A DNA stretch of 64,000 nt from Chloranthus sessilifolius. Lineage: Eukaryota; Streptophyta; Magnoliopsida; Chloranthales; Chloranthaceae. The first letter of the stretch is position 1; each line of letters opens with the position of its first letter. Shown piece by piece: positions 46,094-56,559 of this stretch. The notes under the pieces are model-generated. The model had not been told where the DNA came from, did not search any database, and worked only from the letters and a program-made list of their open reading frames with translations. Position numbers and translations under genes: made by a program. The DNA lies in contig CM037585.1 in assembly GCA_021018995.1 (NCBI GenBank), forward strand, positions 127,004,831 through 127,068,830, read 5' to 3'.

Positions 46094-46103
46094 AGTATAA
46101 AAT
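46094..46103 (+). promoter_or_regulatory. TATA box of accessory ORF (plus-strand Tekay)
   Basis: AGTATAAAAT lies about 210 bp upstream of the first ATG (46305). The leader contains a plant-like TTTAGGGTTTTGG. The layout matches the minus-strand Tekay. Confidence 0.6.
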
Positions 46104-46304
46104 GGGCGGAGATCACTGTTTCACCCATTTTCTTCATGCGAGAAGCGATTTGGGCGTTGGGGTTTAGGGTTTTGGCTTTGAAGCTTCTTGAACGTGCGAT
46201 TTCAAGTTGGATTTGAAGGATCCGATCCGTTAAAAACGCTTCAAAAGGTAAATTGCGCCCTAAATCCACCTTATTTTATTGAGTTGATTCTCTTTTGATA
46301 CCTT

Positions 46305-47613
46305 AATGGCTTCTACAAGCCCAAATCCTCAACCCAAGAAGAGGGTCGCGATTCGATCGCCTCCTTCTCGCAATAAGGCGCCATAGCCACCACAACCACC
46401 ACCTCCACCGCCACCACTTCAAACAGAGGCACCGGTCATATAGGACGATTGGTGGGGGGCCAAAATCTTTGAAATCAAGTGGGAAATCCACCCCACTTGC
46501 TTTCGGGATCCTACGTCCACCAAATGGACTTCTGATTTTCTCACGCAAAATCGTATGCGATATTTATTGACGCTATTTGGGAACCGGTATTATCCACGAC
46601 TTGTTAAATTATTTTATCAAACTCTTAAAACCACTACCGACGAGGACATTCTCGTCGTTGAAATAGACGGAAGGTCATTTGAGTTTGGCGAGGCCGACAT
46701 TTTGCTCGCCATGAATTGCCCTCACGCCTACACCCAAGAACCAAATTCACAACCACCTTTTGCCCAACAAGTACCTTTCTAGACAATCGTCGTCGACATT
46801 ACTGGCGGCACCACTGCATCGGGACAATCTATCACTCGGTCCCAGTTGTCGCCACATTTGTGGCCTCTTAACATTTTTTTAAAAAAGAATTTATACTCGA
46901 CGGGCCACTACCAAGAGCGTCGTGATGCATTTTTGAGGGCGTTGCACTCTGCTTTTCACAACAGGTGGTTTAACGCACCTAAGGTGGTTCTCAAGGGCAT
47001 TATACATACTCTTAAGCGAAACATGAAGGGTGCTATTCCGCCACCCATCAATTGCCTACTGTATGCCTGCCTTATTTCCCGCCTCTTTGATTTGTGCAAC
47101 GGGAAGGACAACTTACACATACGAGACGAAGAGCCCATCCTCACTGATAACATCGTCCCATTCCTAGGCCAAGACCTAAGTAGAAACTTAAAAAACCTCA
47201 AGAACAGTCTAACCAAGAAGCGGGATCGTCAGGTTGTCCGGCAAGCGACACAACCACCACCGACTGGACCGACTGCTCCCTCCGCTTCGTCTCCCCAGCC
47301 TTTCCCTGCCACCGATAGCAGCATGATGCGGGAGATCCTCCTACAAGGGTGGGATATCCGGCTACATCAGCGGTTCCAGGAGTCGCTCCTCATCGACCTC
47401 ATGGGCCATGCGTTTCCACTGACGTATCGGGAGCGCATCGGTGATATGCGAGGTACTATCTTTGGTGCATCTAACTCGGGTCCTGCTACTAGGGCGACTA
47501 CAGCTGGTGCCACTACCTCCAGGGAGGTTGGTGGCGATGATGACGAGGATGGCGATGATGATGATGATGATGACGATGATGATGACGAGGAGTATGAGCA
47601 GGGTGACGATTAG
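46305..47613 (+). CDS. accessory ORF of plus-strand Tekay (putative plant transposon protein domain, acidic tail)
   Basis: It begins MASTSPNPQPKKRVAIRS with a Pro-rich stretch. It then contains GNRYYPRLVKLFYQTLK, VVEIDGRSFEFGEADILLAM, ALHSAFHNRWFNAPKVVLKG and CLLYACLISRLFDLCNGKD, and ends in an almost pure Asp/Glu tail (about 47530-47613). Homologue of 19402-20687 in the other Tekay. It lies in the same sense as pol, between chromodomain and PPT. The acidic tail is absent from the other copy. A few breaks occur in the first half. The function is unknown; an acidic tail is compatible with chromatin or histone contact, but that is inference. Confidence 0.7.
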
Positions 47614-48124
47614 GTTGTCATCTAACATTTAAACTTCTTTTTGAAAATAACAATGTAATATTTGCACAGATTTTGGCGTGAATATTTTGTTGTTTCCATT
47701 TTAATATGAATGTTGAGTTTTAAATTGTCGTGACATGATGGTCACAATTTTACTAGTTAACTTGATGATGCTTCTATGTATATATGTTGTCATTTGGTTC
47801 TAATGTGCGTCCTTGCATCAGAACGGGAGATTATGTGTAGTTCTTATGCAGGTACTCATTGGTAAATGAGAATGAGCATCCTCCAGGAATTAGAAATTGT
47901 GAAATAGACCCTTATATTTCGAGTTTATTTGAATGAATATTGCACTGTTCTGTACAAATAGAGTGTGGATTGTAGGTTACCTTAATGCAGGTTTGATTGT
48001 GGGTCTTTTTGACCAAATGCTTAAATAGATGATTAGACTAAATGGCTAGCCTCGTCGAAGGCTGTGTTACTAGTTGTAGCTAATGTTCTAGTGTATTGTC
48101 AATTTTCGTGGATGAAAATTTTAT
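47614..48124 (+). other. non-coding sequence between accessory ORF and PPT
   Basis: AT-rich 3' untranslated sequence of the Tekay element. No reading or repeat recognised. Confidence 0.6.
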
Positions 48125-48137
48125 AAGGTGGGAAGAA
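48125..48137 (+). promoter_or_regulatory. polypurine tract of plus-strand Tekay
   Basis: AAGGTGGGAAGAA immediately before the 3' LTR, nearly identical to the PPT of the minus-strand Tekay. Confidence 0.88.
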
Positions 48138-48711
48138 TGTAATAACCTAGGTTTTAGGAAACTGTGTACGTCACGCACGCCGCATGGGTGTTTGTGGTTC
48201 ACAAGGGAACCACAGTTACTATGTACACTTTAAGTGTATGTGTTCAATAGGTAAGCTATGTGGGAGCAAAACCATGTAAGAGTGTATGTGGTTAGCACAC
48301 TAGTCAAAGCAAGTAAAGAAAGGGGGGAAAGGAGTCTCCCATACGTTATTTATTTGAGTTTAGAAGGAGAAAGTGAATAGGGAGAAAGAAGAAGAGGACT
48401 TTGGTTAAAAGAAAAGTTGGAAATAGGGATTTTTGTGAGTAAAAGGTAGGATTCACCTTATGGATTTCAAATACATAAGATGAGGATGGTGTGGTGAAGA
48501 GAGTGATGAAGATCCATTAGTTTTGAACTTGCGGATGATTAAGAAAGGATTGGGAGGATGGGTTTTGGAATCCATAAGGTATGTTTTAATATTTTTATGT
48601 GCATTAAAAGAGTGTATTTAATTGTTAGTGGAATTATTTTGACATTTAATAGGGTATTAAATAAGGCAGGAAGGAGTTCTCAAGATGATTGAGCATTAAC
48701 TGTTATCGCTC

Positions 48712-49065
48712 CTCGCTCGAGCGGTTTAAATAGCTCACTCGCGTGAGGAGGATCACAAAATATAAGTATAAACTATGTTCTGGGCTCTCTCGAGCGAGAC
48801 TCCTTTGTGAAGGGAAGGCTCGCGCGAGCGAGGGTTCGCGTAAGCTACAGATGCCTCATTTTAAAATGCTCGAGCAGGGATGATACCTCGCTTGTAATCG
48901 CTCGAGCAATGAATAGTATTCACTCGCGCGATGAATAGTATTCGCTCGCCAAGAAAGGACAAATTATAATAGGAAAACTATGTTTCCGGGCTCGCTCGAG
49001 CGAGACCCTTTGTGAAGGGGAACCTCGCGCGAGCGAGGTCAAGTGCTCACTCGCACGAGTCACTG
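48712..49065. repeat. CTCGCTCGAGCGAG palindrome array in 3' LTR
   Basis: Same array as 38745-39185, with fewer copies. Confidence 0.9.
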
Positions 49066-49870
49066 CATAGAAGTTTATATTAATTTTTATTCTTGTGGGC
49101 TATGGTCCTCAAGATCCTTATAGGCCTTTCTAAGAATATTTTGGCACATGCAATATAGGTTTGGCATGAAATTGTTGCGTCTAATCCCCTAAGAGATAAT
49201 GTTGCATTTGGATTGATGGATTTACTGTGAGGTAGGGAACACCTTGAACATGTATTTTAATTTTCAAAAGCATGTATGTAGAGTCATTCACACGAATATT
49301 TATGCATCACAAAAGGTAATTTCAAAGAGACACCCCAGGGGTGTAAGAGTAACATGTCAGCAAAGTGAAAGAAAAACTGATAAGGCCTAATATACTAGAA
49401 TTACCACAATTATACGGTGAATAACTATATATAGTGCACTTTCGATATTTTTATTATTTGAGGTTTGAATAGAATACCCCACCGACGTGGCGGGATACCC
49501 ATGACTGACTCGGCAGAATATCCGTGACCGGTACGGTGGCCAATCCGTACACCAGTTTGACATCCCAGGGATGTGAATATCAGATCAGAACCCCGTTGCC
49601 TATGAGAAAGGGACCTGGGTAGTATTCTCGGGGATTATTTAAGTTAAGATTTAAGTGAGTACGCTGAATCAATAACTAATACTAGTAAGTTGAGAATAAA
49701 CAAAACCATGTAAAGTAACAGTTACATCTATCATATCTGTTCTGTCCATCTAAATTGTTTCTCAGTAATTCCATCAGATAAATCATGCTTTTTAAATTGT
49801 TTTAGAATACACGTGAGAATTTAATTTATATATTCACTTATTGTTTTCTCTATTGAGCTAGGATGTAGCT

Positions 49871-49999
49871 CACCCCTTTAGACTATACGTCGCAGGTCCA
49901 TTGCTTGTGGCTGTCGAGGCTTCGGGAGACGTAAATTCGGGGGATTTGGATTACGTGCCCGGGGAAGAGTTGGAGCCTCCTCCCGAGGACTTCTTCTAG
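49871..49999 (+). other. LTR acidic peptide reading (plus-strand Tekay, 3' LTR)
   Basis: Same reading as 40171-40299, ending VPGEELEPPPEDFF before the stop. Confidence 0.55.
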
Positions 50000-50362
50000 A
50001 GGACTTGTGCACACTTGAGAGTTATTTTTGAGAGCTTTTCTTACGGCTTGGTATGTCAAACCTTATTTTTAAAATAATGTAATTAAATGATATATTCTTT
50101 TTGGCGAACCATCTGGGGTGATCTGTTTATCACCGATGGTTCGGGTCAGTACTTCTGTTCATGCGTTGGCATGGAAGAAGAACTGTCTTTTGAGCTTTTG
50201 CTTTAGATTAGTCTATCTTGATTTTATGTCATTCAGTTACCTGTCTTATTTTGAGTAGTTGTGGCTTAGTTATACCAATGTTTCGTATGGACTTCAGGGG
50301 CACGGCCTAGAGGGCCGTGTTGATGGCACGAGTTTCGGGGTGTCAAAAATTGGGCTGTCACA

Positions 50363-52125
50363 CATTTCTTCCTATATTCATTATTTCACGTGATCTCCGT
50401 CACGAGGTGATGCTTGTGGACTGCATTATTCTGAGGATGGACAGTATTAGGAATGAGTGCGCTTGTCTTCACATCGATCCGTTTTAGGGAGTAGTGAAGG
50501 TAGCGTTGAGGAGGTGGCGATGGAAGAGGTGAAGATAGCAGAAGAGGAAGAGTAAAAAGTGGAGGGATGTGTTTCCCAACCAATTCTCCCTGAAGTCTCT
50601 GATTGGACGTTTAGAGCAGAATCTGCTCCTCACTTTGTCTCAGTTTCGAACCCAGTCTTCTTTTTAGGTTATAGGTTAAAGTTTTAGGTTTTCGTTTTGG
50701 GTTGTATATTCGGGAGGTATGCCTCCGGTGATACTTGTAAAACTTTTGTGTTATGAATAAAGGGGCATTTTTTTTATTTCTTTTTGTTTATTTGTTTAGC
50801 GGATTAGTTGGATTTATCTAATTTGTTTGATTTAGTTTTGATTTAGCTTACCTTGGGATTAGTTTATTTTATGGGGTTTGTTTTAGCGGGTTTACTTGGT
50901 TCTGTTTGGTTTGTTGGAGGCATTTTCTTGATCCTGAACAAGTCAGGGTCTCACTTTAGAGAGTTTTTTTTTTTTTAAAGTTTTGTCTGGTTTAAGGTTT
51001 GATTTGACTTGAGTTTTGGTCTTTTGTTTGATTCAATATGAGACTTAAAAGGTGTGAGTTTTCAAAGGTTCTAGATGGGTATTGGGGGTTTTAATTATAT
51101 TGGTTTATCCATTTTTGAATGGATTGGTGTTTCGTAGGGGGTTAAGTGTTGTGTGATTATTGGTCCATCTAGGTTTGTCATGGATTGTGGTCTTTCAAAG
51201 GGGTTATGTGTTTGGTTTAAATTTAATTAGATTGAAAAAATTTAAAGGTGTGACACTTGTCATTTTGTAATTCAGGAGGTATAGTTTATAAATGTGTGAG
51301 CTAAAAGTTTTGAGTTCTTGTTGTTTTGAATCTTATTTCAGGTTTGGGGTTAAAAGTTTTAGGGCATTTTTTTGTTTTGGGCATTTTCTTGTTCATTAAT
51401 GTCTTTTCTTCCTTTTTTTTTTGTATATCGGGAGTTGGACCCGAAGAGTTGTGTTTATTATGTGAATTGTTGAGAATGGATGAGATTAGAAATGCAAGGT
51501 AGCAGTCGAATTGCTTCCATGCTAAGGGAAGAGATGGAGATGGGATTTTTGTTTTCCAGAATAAATTCGGATTCGTGCATTGCTTGAACGTGTGGATTTT
51601 AAGTTTCTTGTTTTAAGTTATATATTCAGAGGATATGCCCTCGGTGTATTTTATAATTATTTTATTTATTTATGGAGTGATTGTATTTTTCTTTTCATTT
51701 GTGGCAATTTCTATTCAGTAAATTTTGGTTTATTTGGTAGCTTGGTTCAATTTGTTTTGAGTGTGATGCTTATTTATTTAAATTTGGTCTGATCTTATTT
51801 ATTTATTTTGATCTGGGGTGCTCTAGGAGCAGTTTTTTTTTTGTTTAGTTTAGTTTAGTTTCAAGTGAATGGATGATGGGGGGCATTTTTTAGTTTTTCT
51901 TCAATTTTGGTATTAGTTGGAGTGTATAGGTGATGTTGGAGGGCATTTTTTTTAATTTGGTCTAATAGATTTTCTTTTAGTTATCAGGGTGGATATTTCT
52001 TTAAGTCTGGAATGTTTTGGATCGGGCTTAACAAGGTCGTGGTTTAGGCTAATAATTAGTGTCGGAGATCACCTAATTCATGGCTATGAACATGCTGTCC
52101 TGGGCATTTTTTTTCTTTGTGTTTC
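50363..52125 (+). other. continuation of first antisense unit and spacer (right TAT)
   Basis: To about 50762 the sequence matches the left antisense unit (complement of 31928-32350), with no long reading. It ends in a GGAGGTATGCCTCC hairpin (50713-50726) and AATAAAGGGGCAT (50756-50761). Beyond it, T-rich non-coding sequence matches the complement of about 30980-31900 up to near 51.5 kb and contains further copies of the hairpin motif (51268, 51629-51642). Confidence 0.55.
50713..50761 (+). terminator. hairpin motif and poly(A) signal of antisense unit
   Basis: GGAGG-TATG-CCTCC can form a five-pair stem. It is followed by CGGTGATACTTGTAAAA and AATAAAG. Equivalent blocks occur at 51629-51642, 56617-56640 and, reversed, 31928-31975. 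Confidence 0.45.
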
Positions 52126-52129
52126 TGGC

Positions 52130-52440
52130 GAATTGCGCGCTTCACTTCGAGCACATAAATTAATTGCGCGCTAGAGAATGGACACGCGTTCAGAGCGTCA
52201 GAACGTCGTTAAGCACCAATTTTTGGTCGTTTGACCGATTTAAACGTAGGGTACCGGGTGCGTGATTAGGGTGGTGGCTGGTCACTGTACAGGTGACCAT
52301 TGGCATTTGTGCGCCACTGTGTGGACGCTTGAAGCGATTACGCGCTTAGTAGGCCACGCGCAACCAGATGGTCGGGTTGGTTTGAGCGGGCGATGATTAG
52401 GTTATGCACTCAAGAACGGTCGTGTGATCCGAATGGCGTG
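52130..52440. repeat. GCGC..AATT motif array upstream of PMD gene
   Basis: GAATTGCGCGC, TTAATTGCGCGC, GATTACGCGCTTAG and similar motifs at 25-45 base spacing, ending beside the TATA box at 52443. It is the same motif type as in the TAT LTR. Confidence 0.7.
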
Positions 52441-52442
52441 TC

Positions 52443-52450
52443 CTATAAAT
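52443..52450 (+). promoter_or_regulatory. TATA box of antisense PMD gene
   Basis: CTATAAAT about 180 bp upstream of the ATG at 52622. The leader (AATCCGGTCATCCGTTTTAG then GCGCCATTTCTT) is homologous to that of the first antisense unit. Confidence 0.65.
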
Positions 52451-52621
52451 AGTTCAAAACTTTTCATTTTCGTTGTGCGATCCATGTTAGTCTTTGATTC
52501 TCTATTTCCTTGCTTCTTTATACTCTAGTTTTCATATTTTCATGATATTTCGTAATCCGGTCATCCGTTTTAGGCGCCATTTCTTTTGTTCTCTTCAGTT
52601 TTTTGAGCTCTTCATTCTAGG

Positions 52622-55600
52622 ATGGAGGGTGAGGGTATTGGTGGGCATGATATCACTATTTCTGAGTTGGGGAGGATGTTAGGAGCGAAAATGGGTGAGA
52701 CTTTCGAGGCTCGGACCGACGTGGTCGGGGAGGTGGATGTTGGGGAGGTAGTTGGAGAGGAGGTATTGGAGGTTGACCAGTCGGTGGTTAGGGATGAGGT
52801 GCTCGAGATTGAGCAAGGGGCGCTGAAGATGAGGGTGAGAGGGTTGAGGGTGAGAGAGCTGAGGGTGCGGCTGGGGAGCACTAGGGTGAGGAGCATCGAG
52901 ATCGCAGACACTTCCCACTAAAGGATTTCTTCACTCGAGGCCGAGTAAGCATTCATGAGCAAGAGCTCTTCCATTTCTTTAGCCATTTAGGTTATGACAT
53001 AGGCTTATTAGGATCTGGAAACCCCTCTAACTTATGTGAAACCTGGATTATTAGGATCTTAAAACCCTTCTAATTTATGTGAAAGTTGCATTAATGGTCG
53101 ATTGTGTGCTCAGTCATGCATCATAACGGCATCTAAAGATAGGTCATGTTTCTATTCAGTCATTCTTATCATGTTTTGTGTGTTATAAATTATTATTATG
53201 TTTGGGGCATATTTGACTTGCTTTTAGTTCTAAATTCGTTTGTCTTTCGTCATAGGTATGTGTTAGTCTTACTGTTATTGTTTGTGTTTCATTCAATAGG
53301 AGCCCCCGCAGTTGGCTATCAGCTCAGCATGGGCCGAGTCTCATACTTGGTACCGTGCCTTACCGGAGTTTCTGCGGGCGCGGCTGGTGTCTTTCGATTT
53401 TGGACCGATCTTGAAGTTGGAACCCTTTCAAGTCGATCGTGGCCTGATCGCAACAATCTTGGAGAGGTGGAGGGAGGACCATTAGGCGCTTATCTTTCTA
53501 GTTGGTTTGATGCTGCCGACTCTGGAGGACTGAGTCCGTATCACCGGTCTTCGTTTTAAGGGCGAGCCGATTGCGGGGTGGATGGTAGGATATTATTTAA
53601 AGGTGTGCAAGGATATTTTGGATGTGCCATATAGGTTGAGCGGCTCAAGGCCAGGTGTAGTTCGAGTCACTTAGTTTTTTGATACATTTGCGAGTGGCTT
53701 CATCCCCCTGAGGCGCCATTCGGAGGCGAAGGCGACTTATGAGGCGCGTTGTGAGATAGTAGCTGGTCAGGAGCCCGTAGTGGAGCCGGGGTTGGCTGCG
53801 GATAGGGTACTCCAAGCATTCTTGATGCACTTCCTTGGTGCAGTACTCTTCTCTTCTTCGACTTGGGGATGCATCACCGGGTTATTTTTTATGGTTCTCG
53901 GAGACTTGGATCGAGTCCCCTCCTACGCGTGGGGCACGGCCGCATTAGCTCACCTCTATGAGCAGCTTTACCGTCGGGGATAGGGCGTCGTGTCGATTGG
54001 AGGTTTCCTTTCATTCATCCAGGTGAGTTTTAGTTAATTGGCATCATGATGTCTTTAGTTTGGTTAATTTTTGGTCATTTAATGGTAACATCTATTTAGT
54101 GTTTCTTCTTGTGTGTCATTGTTATTGTTGTTATTTTTCTTTTCAGTTTTGGGTGTATGATCATTTCGCTTTTCTTCGTCTGAGAGTTCCGTTGAAGGTG
54201 ACATTCACGTTCCCGCGAATGCACGTGTGGAGAGAGGCATTGAGGGGTCACCGTTGGTCTTCGGATCTTCAGACCGCGTACAGTCTCTTTGAGGATATGC
54301 ATGCATGGCAGGTATAGATCGTCATGCATGTTTTTTTTTGTTTCATTTTGGTGTTTTTAGGATCTGAGTCTTTGTTGATGGGTTGGCTCGTTTGTTTGGT
54401 TGTAGGTGATTTAGAGGCCGTATGCGGACGAGGTGGATGCCAGCGTGCCAGTGATTCAGTCTGGCCGACCCTTCTTTGATGTGGACATATAGCTCCATTA
54501 TTTTGAGAGGGTGGAGAGGATCCACACATCTCAAGTGGTACGACAGCTGAGGCTCGCTCAGAGAGTCCCTCCAGAGATTCGCCACAGAGTGGCAAAGAGG
54601 ATGACCGGCCCTCCTGGTCGAAATTTCACGGAGCGGATGGCACTTCAAATAGCAAATTTTAGAGCTAGGGGGACCAGCGTTATAGGGGCGCATGACGAGG
54701 CGGATGCCCTGGAGTATGTGTGGTGGTTTAGTGCGTTGGGTGACAGGCGCCTCTTCACACGTCCCTTCCATGGGAATGGCTCTTTCGCAATTAGTGGGTC
54801 GGAGTCAGCTTCGGCTTTAGACTCTCTCCATAGGGTAATGGAGCGGATGGGGTGTGTTCCTTGTCCGGATGAGGAAATGTTGCACTCCTTAGCCTCCTCG
54901 ATTGCTCAGGCTAGGGCGGCGGAGGATGAGTTGGAGGCTCGGCTAGTAGAGACTTGACGGCTCCTGATGAGTTAATTTATGGTTTTTTTTGTATTATGTT
55001 GACTCGATCTTCTGGTCGTTCTGACATGGTTGTGGTGTCTCATTTATTTTATCTTCGACAGTCTGTGAGGGAGGGTGAGGTTGCTCTTCAGACGGCGATG
55101 ATTGAGTTATTACGCGGTCAACAGCAGGCCGGCCGAGAGGTGGAGGCCAGCTTACGATCTAAGATTGACCAATTGGTAGGTGTCTTTACAAGTATGGTTT
55201 TGTTAATTGTTAGCATTGTGAGCTTTCCAACTGATGTGTTTATTCTTATTCGTACAGAGCCGAGCTCGCTGCTGGAGGTTTCGTTCCAGTATTTGATCCA
55301 TCTTCAGTCGCTTCTTCTAGTCGGGAGGATCCAGCGATGGCACAGCTACGGGCCAAGCTAGATCATTGGGTAAGTTTCCATTCAATCTTTTGACTCGTTT
55401 GTGTAATTATCACAATTCATTGTGTGTTATTGTTTCGCTTTCTTAATAGTTTACTAATATTATATGGTATTTCAGCGTCAGATTGCTAAGGATCTTCAGG
55501 CGAGGGATGCGACTACTGCCTCTCTATGTTTGGAGAGTCAGGTATATTTTTTTTGGGTGTGGTGTAATCTTGTTTAGGTTATTTCATCTTTATTTTGTTC

Positions 55601-55900
55601 TGATATGTCTTATGTTGGTTTGTTTGGTTCTTTATGCAGGCAGTTCAGTACTCCGCTCCCAAGGCTCCCCCTCAGGAGTTTGTTCCTATCCCTACTCAGG
55701 TATGTTTTAGTTATTGTGTTCTTAGTTTATTTATCATTATAATATTTTTTATGTATTTATTTATTCTTGTTGCAGCCGCCTACATTCGTTGCTCCTTCCG
55801 TGCCTCCTGTTGATTCGGTGACTACTAAGACGGTTGGGCAACTTCTGGAGGAGAGGTTGGGTCTGGTATGACTGTTTCCTTTTCAAAGTTTCTTGTTTGG

Positions 55901-55950
<50 letters not shown>

Positions 55951-56543
55951 TTCTTTTAACTTGGTGTAGTTATGCAAATCCGTCAGCTTGAGGAGGCGCG
56001 TCTAGAGGCGGCATGAGCACGCGCCACTCCCGAGGCGAGACGAGTCCTTCGGGAGACACAGAGTCGGGAGGACCTGGTCATTGAGATGATGGTCACACAG
56101 AGGACTCAGGCCGAGGCGTTAGAGGTGGCACATCGGACAATGCGGGCGAAAATGCAGGTGATCCTAGATCGGTTGCAGTTTTGTTTGACGAGGAGTGAGC
56201 GAGGGGTTCGTAGATTGGTTAGTCTGCTTGATGGCTCGGAGTCGAGGGCTACGGGTTCCTCAGCTGGGCAGTCTCAGAACACGTCACATGATCGTGTCAG
56301 GGATGATGCTCCTAGGGATTCGACCATTCGTGATATTCTTGCGGAGTACCCTCCTCGTTCCCGATTAAGGCGGTCTGTTAGCCAGACAAGTGAGGGGGGT
56401 TCTATAGCAGGGCCTCGTCGTTTAGAGGTTCTGAGGACTCCAAGTATCGGGATTGTATTTTCAGAGGACCAGTCTATGGACCTCCGAGCTGATGATACTA
56501 GGGACAGCAACGCTCAGCCATCCCAACGGCAGCATAGGGAGTA
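52622..56543 (+). pseudogene. plant mobile domain (PMD) gene carried antisense in TAT element
   Basis: An acidic N-terminal stretch (MEGEGIGGHDITISELGRML) is followed, across intron-like gaps, by a PMD domain. It shows DRGLIATILERWRED near 53.43-53.48 kb; GDLDRVPSYAWGTAALAHLY and EQLYRRG near 53.91-53.98 kb; FWVYDHFAFLRLRVP near 54.15 kb; and RPYADEVDASVPVIQSGRPF, VVRQLRLAQRVPPE near 54.42-54.58 kb. After 55.0 kb several small exon-like pieces encode a coiled-coil-type, Arg/Glu/Gln-rich tail ending at 56543. PMD proteins occur as host genes (MAIN, MAIL1, nuclear, involved in silencing and genome stability) and inside transposons. Antisense accessory genes are known from TAT-lineage elements. 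It has several breaks and is treated as a fossil. Confidence 0.75.
55904..55947. repeat. (TA)n microsatellite
   Basis: An uninterrupted TA run of about 22 units in an intron-like part of the PMD gene. Confidence 0.95.
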
Positions 56544-56559
56544 GGTGTGTGTATGTTTT

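Larger units (their letters stand above)
38178..50362 (+). mobile_element. Tekay-type chromovirus (Ty3/gypsy), complete in outline
   Basis: The limits are TGTAATAACC at the left and GGGCTGTCACA at the right. The flanking pentamers CGTTT and CATTT fit a target duplication with one later change. The uninterrupted homologous site in the left TAT copy (complement near 32365) confirms the insertion point. Order: 5' LTR, PBS, gag, intron-like gap, PR, RT, RNaseH, IN, chromodomain, palindrome array, accessory ORF, PPT, 3' LTR. All parts are present, but ten or more breaks are visible. It is of a different family from the minus-strand Tekay (LTR starts and arrays differ), though homologous throughout. 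Confidence 0.92.
48138..50362 (+). repeat. 3' LTR of plus-strand Tekay
   Basis: 2225 bp, paired with 38178-40662 and a little shorter. It includes the palindrome array at 48712-49065, the ~23-bp repeat block near 49476-49555 and the acidic peptide reading at 49871-49999. Base differences from the 5' LTR are scattered, so insertion was not recent. Confidence 0.93.

Noticed and set aside
47362-47628. minus-strand reading with a long run of Ile/Val resembling a membrane segment
   Set aside because: It is the complement of the Asp/Glu tail of the accessory ORF.
52612-52918. two minus-strand Ser/Thr/Pro-rich readings opposite the PMD N-terminus
   Set aside because: They mirror the Glu/Val/Arg-rich coding strand, and the plus strand has the TATA box and leader.
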